Positions 58,837 through 64,000 of a stretch of DNA of 64,000 nucleotides are shown here, in pieces. Position 1 is the first letter of the stretch. Each line of letters begins with the position of its first letter. The notes below the pieces were generated by a model. The model was not told the origin of the DNA and did no database searches. It worked only from the letters and a program-made list of their open reading frames with translations. Made by a program: the position numbers and the translations under genes. The stretch lies in contig JACGWO010000001.1 in NCBI GenBank assembly GCA_034509735.1, forward strand, positions 17,066,854 to 17,130,853, written 5' to 3'. This stretch comes from Sesamum alatum. Its lineage: Eukaryota > Streptophyta > Magnoliopsida > Lamiales > Pedaliaceae.

Positions 58837-58920
58837 TATAACTAATTTATAGTGAAAATTGAGTTGAAATATGTATGGAAATAATATTGGGCTTAGGTAG
58901 AAATAGTTAAAAATGGAAAC

Positions 58921-58961
58921 AATATTATTATTATTATTATTATAATAATAATAATAATAAT

Positions 58962-58993
<32 letters not shown>

Positions 58994-59029
58994 TAATAAT
59001 AATAATAATAATTATTATTATTATTATTG
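58921..59029. repeat. (ATT)n/(AAT)n palindromic microsatellite
   Basis: ATT units, then about 17 AAT/TAA units, then ATT units again, so the tract can fold into one long AT hairpin. It lies about 100 bases left of the GA repeat of the bZIP leader. Confidence 0.9.
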
Positions 59030-59049
59030 TGAAAAAAAAAAGAGAAAAA

Positions 59050-59136
59050 ACATCTCATATTTGGTTGTCAAGTAAATTACTCTAATCCAAAGAACCACAC
59101 ATACACCTTTTCACCAACAGACGTTTATGTGCAAGT

Positions 59137-59175
<39 letters not shown>

Positions 59176-60430
59176 ACAAGAAGAAGCCAAAACAAAGGAA
59201 AGGGGGGAGGTGGAGCAGACGAAGAAGGAAGCCCTAAACCAATAATTTCATTCAGCTTTGATTCTTTTTTCATTTTCTGGGTTCGTCATTATCACATTAT
59301 TAACATCTTTGTTCCCAATTATTCAAGGTTAGCATTCGTTGGTTCCTTTTTTTTGTTTGTTTTGGTTTTTTGCAAATCTACTATATGTTTTTGTGATTAA
59401 ATGCATGTGCGCAAGTTTGATTGGTACGAGTTATGGGATTCTGTTTGTGTTCGATGCAATCGTGATTAGAGTTTATGGGGTTTGAGAAAAAATGCGTTTG
59501 AGGAGAGGAGGTTGAGTTTTTTTTTGATGAAAGTTGTATTGCTTGAAGTTTGAGAAGAAAGGAGGGGTTTTCTATCAGCATTGGTATTGCATTGTTTTCA
59601 GCTAGAAATAGTGGTGATATTATGTAGGAATTGCTTGTCCGGAACTCTGTTTAGTAATTTGTAGTGGACAATTTTGTGGGCACCCAACAACAGTGATTAC
59701 GTGTAGGTAATTTGATTGTTAATTGTGGCGTGGGTTTTAAAAATTGGTGGTTTCATGCCGATGTAAATTACATCTTCCCGTTCTGATGTTGAGTGAAAGA
59801 AATACATGAAAAGAAACAGCTTCCGCCTGGATCTATTGCCTTGCTGCTACAATGTTTGGGGTGAAATTTGCTCTTGTTTATTTGTTCACTCAGTTGCTAA
59901 CAGCTATATCAGGGGTTCTTTTTTGGTAATGGATAATTATACCAGCATAAATGTTTCAGGAGAATGATAATTTTTAAGCAGATATATGCGCTTATCGATA
60001 ACTTAAGAGTCATATTTGAGAAATATAAGTCAAGTAATGTTGCAGCTTTGTTTCCTGTTTCCACTTTAGAGTGTTACCACAGAGATAAAAGCAAGTTTAA
60101 AATGCGGCCTCAACTTACTATCGCAAAATGGTCTGATCATTGGCTCACATTGATTAATGATGATGTGTTCCCTTTTTCAATTGCAAGGCGATAACAAATA
60201 TTGAAAAAACAGTTTTTCCTTTATTGAGTGTCTATCGTATATGTGGAAAACCCATCATACAAATTTGTCAGCTGGGTTTTGAATTGAATTTATGGACATT
60301 AATTATAGAACTGGGTGTTGCATGATTTCGTTCTACACGTGTGTGCGTGAGATAAAGGGACGGGAGGGGGGCTCTACACCTATGCATGCACGTGCTAGTG
60401 TGTGAGAATCTTTTTGGCTACATTTTGAAA
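59050..60430 (+). promoter_or_regulatory. bZIP gene 5' region, first copy of a tandem duplication
   Basis: It contains a leader-like segment with a (GA) run at 59139-59173, AGTACAAGAAGAAGCC, a GGTTCGTCATTATCACATT stretch and a donor-like CAAGGTTAGC at about 59326-59335, the probable end of 5' UTR exon 1. The same order of landmarks is found about 1.38 kb to the right (60431 onward). A donor here spliced to the acceptor at 62397 would give a 5' UTR intron of about 3 kb. Confidence 0.55.
59139..59173. repeat. (GA)n microsatellite in the probable bZIP 5' UTR
   Basis: About 17 GA units. In the second copy of the duplicated region the equivalent place has only CAGAGAGGAAAAG, so the run expanded, or the other contracted, after the duplication. 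Confidence 0.85.
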
Positions 60431-61820
60431 ACATCTCATGTTGCGTTGTCAAACACTCTAATTGGAGCCATACCTTTACACCACAAGGTGCCAGCAATGT
60501 GCAAGCATTGTACAGAGAGGAAAAGACAGCGATAAATACAAGAAGAAACATAAGCAAAGGATACAGTAGACTTCTGCAGAAGAGGAAGAAAGAAACCATA
60601 GGTAAAACAGCGAAAATCTTATGGAGCGTAGATTTCCATCCTGGGTTCATTTCATTGACTTTGTTCATATCTTTGTTTGCAATTTTTTAAGCTTAGTAGT
60701 CATTCACTCTCGTATCTCACCAAAATTCTTGATCATATGCTTGTTTCTGGGTGTTTGTGTTTGATTCGGTTTTGATTGGCCTAGATAGTATCAGGAGAAG
60801 AGAGCGGCTTAATTTTTTTATGAGTGTCATTTGGGACTGGTGAAAAGGGTTAGTCTAGGGAAGTGAATCATCCTTAAATTTCTGTAGTGTGATGCTCTAT
60901 GAAAATGAGGTTGGGTGTGTCTGGGTGTTTTTTCTCCTGTGAGATTTTGATATTATTATTACATTATTGTAAATGGAAAGCGGCGATACTGTCTGATTTG
61001 CCTGAAAATTTTCCATGTTTTAGCATTTTGGGTGATCCTCGTTAGTGGTTGATGATGGGTAATTTTGGGCGTTGTGTGCAAAAGCGCTAATTCATAATGA
61101 TTTAAATTTAGATCATGATATTGAATTTGAAGGCTTTGTGCACACAGCTAAAAAACAGGTTCCAAGTTGAGGGAAGAAATACCCATGAACTGAAAGAGTT
61201 TCTAAATGGTCTGTGTCTCCTGCTATGATGTTAAGTCAGAAGTGGGACTTGTTCATTGGTTTTGTGGTAGTGCCGTTTGGGCTACCAAGTGCTGTAATCT
61301 GACCTTGTTATTATTTGTTAAGTTTTTTATATTTCCGGAAAGTTTTTGTTGGTTGAGCAACATTTTTGAATAATTTATTTGCTAATTTGATGAGTTTGAT
61401 GTCATATATAGGTGCACGAGTAAAGTGAATTTGCATCCCTGATTCTTAATTTATATTATAGAGTGTTAACTGGAGATGAAAGTAACTGTACGGCACGACC
61501 TACGCTATTGATCGCATAATAGTTTACGTCTGTGTTGGTTGAGGGCATTAGTTTATGTATTTTTCTATGCAGGAAAGCAAGTTATGTTTTCTCAACCTAT
61601 GGGCCTTTACAGGATTGATGATATTTCGTATGAATTGTAGTAAATGACTCAGATTCTTTATCCAAAAAACCAGTCCCGTTTGCCTCAGCACAAGAAGTTT
61701 GAAAGGAAAGATCCATGTTTTTCTATTTTATTGGTGACAAGCTTGTGTTAAACACATACAAGTAGCTTTTAGATGGAGGAGGGTACATAGAAGCTTCGAT
61801 GTGACCGTTGCTTGGTTCGT
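60431..61820 (+). repeat. Second copy of the duplicated bZIP 5' region
   Basis: Anchors shared with the first copy: ACATCTCAT..GTTGTCAA..ACTCTAAT (59050 and 60431), ACAAGAAGAA (59176 and 60538), TTTGTTCATATC/ATCTTTGTTCCC..CAATT (59308 and 60666), and TAGAGTGTTA..GAGAT(A/G)AAAG (60067 and 61459), followed by ATCGCA(A/T)AAT. The offset grows only from 1381 to 1392, so the unit is one collinear tandem copy. It is diverged, so the event is old. It may hold an alternative promoter. Confidence 0.6.
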
Positions 61821-62397
61821 AGTGGCTGATCCATGAGAATATGAGTTTCCATTTCTCAATTTGCAAACTTATTAATTGGGCTTGTATTCAGAGATCTGCT
61901 CGTATAAATAGATTTAACCGATTGTCTGTGTGAATTTACATGTTGACACTCTGTCTGTTGTTTTTGAGCTGGGCACTGAAAGGTGTAAGAATCTTAGATC
62001 TTTGCATGTAAATGACTCGTGTGCCAACATATGTATGTGGGGGCGAGCGGCTAGGGGCATGTACAAACAGGTGTGTGCTTGTTTTCTTAGTGGTCATGCT
62101 TAAGCATTCTTTGCAGGCGATACTAATATGTGAGAAACATGATTTGGTGTTTGAACAGAAAGTTGTGGTTTGTCTGAATCCTCAATTTATCATAATTAGA
62201 GATTATTCTGGTTATCTGATTCCTCACTTTATCATAATGAGAATTTTTTTTTCTCTAAGTTTGCATTGTCTTGTGCTGCTTTCTTCCCTTGATAGTGAGA
62301 TTTCTTGTATTTGAGACAAAACTTATATTTGTTTATTTGATAATGGATAATTGCTCTTATGATTTTTCCTTATGTTCTATCGTTGATTAAGTTGCAG
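61821..62397 (+). other. Rest of the bZIP 5' UTR intron
   Basis: T-rich, ending in GATTAAGTTGCAG (acceptor at 62397), 18 bases before the ATG. Short ORFs here are not credible. Confidence 0.5.
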
Positions 62398-62415
62398 GAA
62401 CTGGTTTTTTTGGCT

Positions 62416-63903
62416 ATGGCAAACTCCAAGGGACCATCTAGCATTAGAAGTATGTTGTACAATGGGAAGAATTCTTTACTGCCCCCTAAAAGTCCATTTC
62501 CTAGCATATCACCATCCTATGCTGAATATATTCCTAGTTCAGCAATTGGTCCAAAAACTCTTCCAAAGCCCAGGGATGGAAATTCACACCATCAGCGTAC
62601 TTCATCTGAAAGCTTTTTGATAGAGGAACAACCTTCTTGGCTGGATGAACTCCTTGATGAGCCAGAAACACCTGTACGGAAAGGGGGTCATCGCCGGTCA
62701 TCAAGTGATTCCTTTGCATATATCGACTCATTTAATGCCGGAAGCATGAATTTTGTAGCTCAAGATGATAACAGGTATAAGAATATGACTCCAGTGTCTT
62801 CATGGGGATCTCAAGACTTTGATATTTATAGGGATGCACGGCAAAACTCTTTCTATGCTGACCCAAATCCTGCGATTAAAACTAAGCACAAGCCATGGGA
62901 TGCACCTGTTGCTCCTCTTCGTGGCCTTCCTTCTTCTAGGGGCAATACCCTTGTTCAAAATGTAGGATCATTGGGCACTTCTCCAGACACAGATAAGAAT
63001 CCATCTCTGTCGACTGAAAAGCAGGATCTGGTTGAATCGGTCCCTCAAGATCCAAAAGGATCCATTGAAAAGAAAGACCCTTCTCATGCCAAATCTTCAG
63101 AAACGGACACAAAACGTGCCAAGCAGTATGTTACTATCCTCTATCTGATATACAATATTCATTGCCTTGATGACCTCATAGCTACTGGTTAATTATCTTG
63201 GCAAGTAGCTCATGGAACCTGTGGTTTTAGACCCCTGCCTTATGACCCAGAGGCATGGCAGAGTTTGCTATAGTCCTGAATGTATCTGCTATTTGCACTC
63301 TTATAACTGTATTAAATATTATAGATCCTGTGGTCATCTCAAATCTCAGCATAACAATAAGATGACAATTCCATTGCTTTGTTTTAAATAAGTTTTCTAG
63401 ACATGCAACGTTAAAAAATATTTCCACATTACAAGATTTAGAAAATGAAAAAACAGCCTTTTTGCTCTGCCATAAGAACTTGGTCAAATGTATTCCTTTT
63501 GCTCAACATGTTTTGCCTAATTATATTAATAATATTTTTGTGGTTTCCAAGGAATCTTAGCTCTAATTTGAAGCTGGGAATTGACACTTTCTATCTAATA
63601 CAGGCAATTCGCACAACGTTCACGGGTGCGGAAGCTCCAATACATAGCTGAACTTGAAAGAAATGTCCAAGCTTTACAGGCAAATGTTCAATCTTTATAG
63701 ACAAGATTTTCAGATGGACGCTACACATTCTTATTCGTTAGAACTTGTGACATAACTATGTTGTTTGCAATTGCAGGCAGAAGGTTCTGAAGTTTCTGCT
63801 GAACTCGAATTCCTCAACCAGCAAAATCTTATTCTGAGTATGGAGAATAAAGCACTGAAGCAACGTTTGGAAAGTTTAGCTCAGGAGCAGCTTATCAAGT
63901 ATT
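62416..63903 (+). CDS. Atypical bZIP protein related to At4g06598 (5' three coding exons; gene continues beyond window)
   Basis: A likely nuclear DNA-binding or regulatory protein. Exons: 62416-63125, 63604-63679 and 63777-63903. The N-terminal half matches the family of the so-called uncharacterized protein At4g06598: [71 protein letters not shown] and SSWGSQDFD. The bZIP is [20 protein letters not shown], then [10 protein letters not shown], and the zipper [19 protein letters not shown], then [20 protein letters not shown]. The basic region has Lys where typical bZIPs have the invariant Asn (KQQFAQRSR versus NxxSAxRSR). Intron 1 is GT-AG; intron 2 (63680-63776) starts GC (CAG/GCAAAT) and ends TTGCAG. 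The C-terminus is beyond 64000. ATG 62416 is chosen by family match; the upstream in-frame ATG at 62359 lies in the intron. Confidence 0.9.
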
Positions 63904-64000
63904 GTAAGTCAACCGTTCTGCTAATGAATGCTGTGGGCATTACCTACATCCAAAATTATGTTATGATGCATTCCTTATTTTTTTCACATTCCATGATCTT

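Noticed and set aside
58831..59058. 75-codon ORF of Tyr, Asn and Leu runs
   Set aside because: Translation of the ATT/AAT microsatellite.
61999..62397. ORFs in the bZIP 5' UTR intron, including one of 100 codons at 62012
   Set aside because: They lie between the leader copies and the acceptor at 62397, with no domain and no coding bias.

Overview
The window is nuclear DNA from a flowering plant, almost certainly a eudicot. The genes have many short GT-AG introns, their proteins match plant-specific families (SnRK2 kinase, MORF editing factor, B3 factor, plant bZIP), and the spaces between them are AT-rich and full of plant transposable elements. Species or family cannot be read from the sequence.

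Six protein genes and one tRNA gene are supported. From the left: the 3' part of TH1, the bifunctional HMP-P kinase / thiamin-phosphate synthase (+, about 5-4096); a nine-exon subclass I SnRK2 kinase (-, 5706-8593); a MORF3-type organellar RNA editing factor with an unusually repetitive tail (+, 35165-38211); tRNA-Arg(UCG) (40564-40636); CPSF73-I, the pre-mRNA 3'-end endonuclease (+, 40833-45525); a protein made of three exact-length B3/DUF313-type domains (+, 52552-53670); and the 5' half of an atypical bZIP gene related to Arabidopsis At4g06598 (+, coding from 62416, running off the right edge). These look like independent housekeeping or regulatory genes; nothing suggests a cluster or shared pathway.

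Between them lie mobile elements. About 9.7-12.3 kb is a collapsed Copia element. 12.8-17.1 kb holds SINEs and MITEs. 17.1-20.7 kb is a nest of Mutator-like TIR elements with 9-bp target duplications. 22.5-29.1 kb is a nearly full-length L1-type LINE with RNase H, broken by frameshifts and a stop. 29.4-34.9 kb is a decayed Copia element with both LTRs. 47.2-49.1 kb is a second nest of Mutator-like elements, inserted in what looks like an old LTR-type repeat. More elements of the same superfamily sit at 50.8, 56.4 and 58.4 kb.

I see no clear undescribed system. The observations most worth checking are the two nested Mutator-like clusters with GC-rich cores, a roughly 1.4 kb tandem duplication of the 5' region of the bZIP gene, its GC-AG intron and lysine-for-asparagine change in the basic region, the triple B3 protein, and the minisatellite-encoded tail of the MORF3-type protein.
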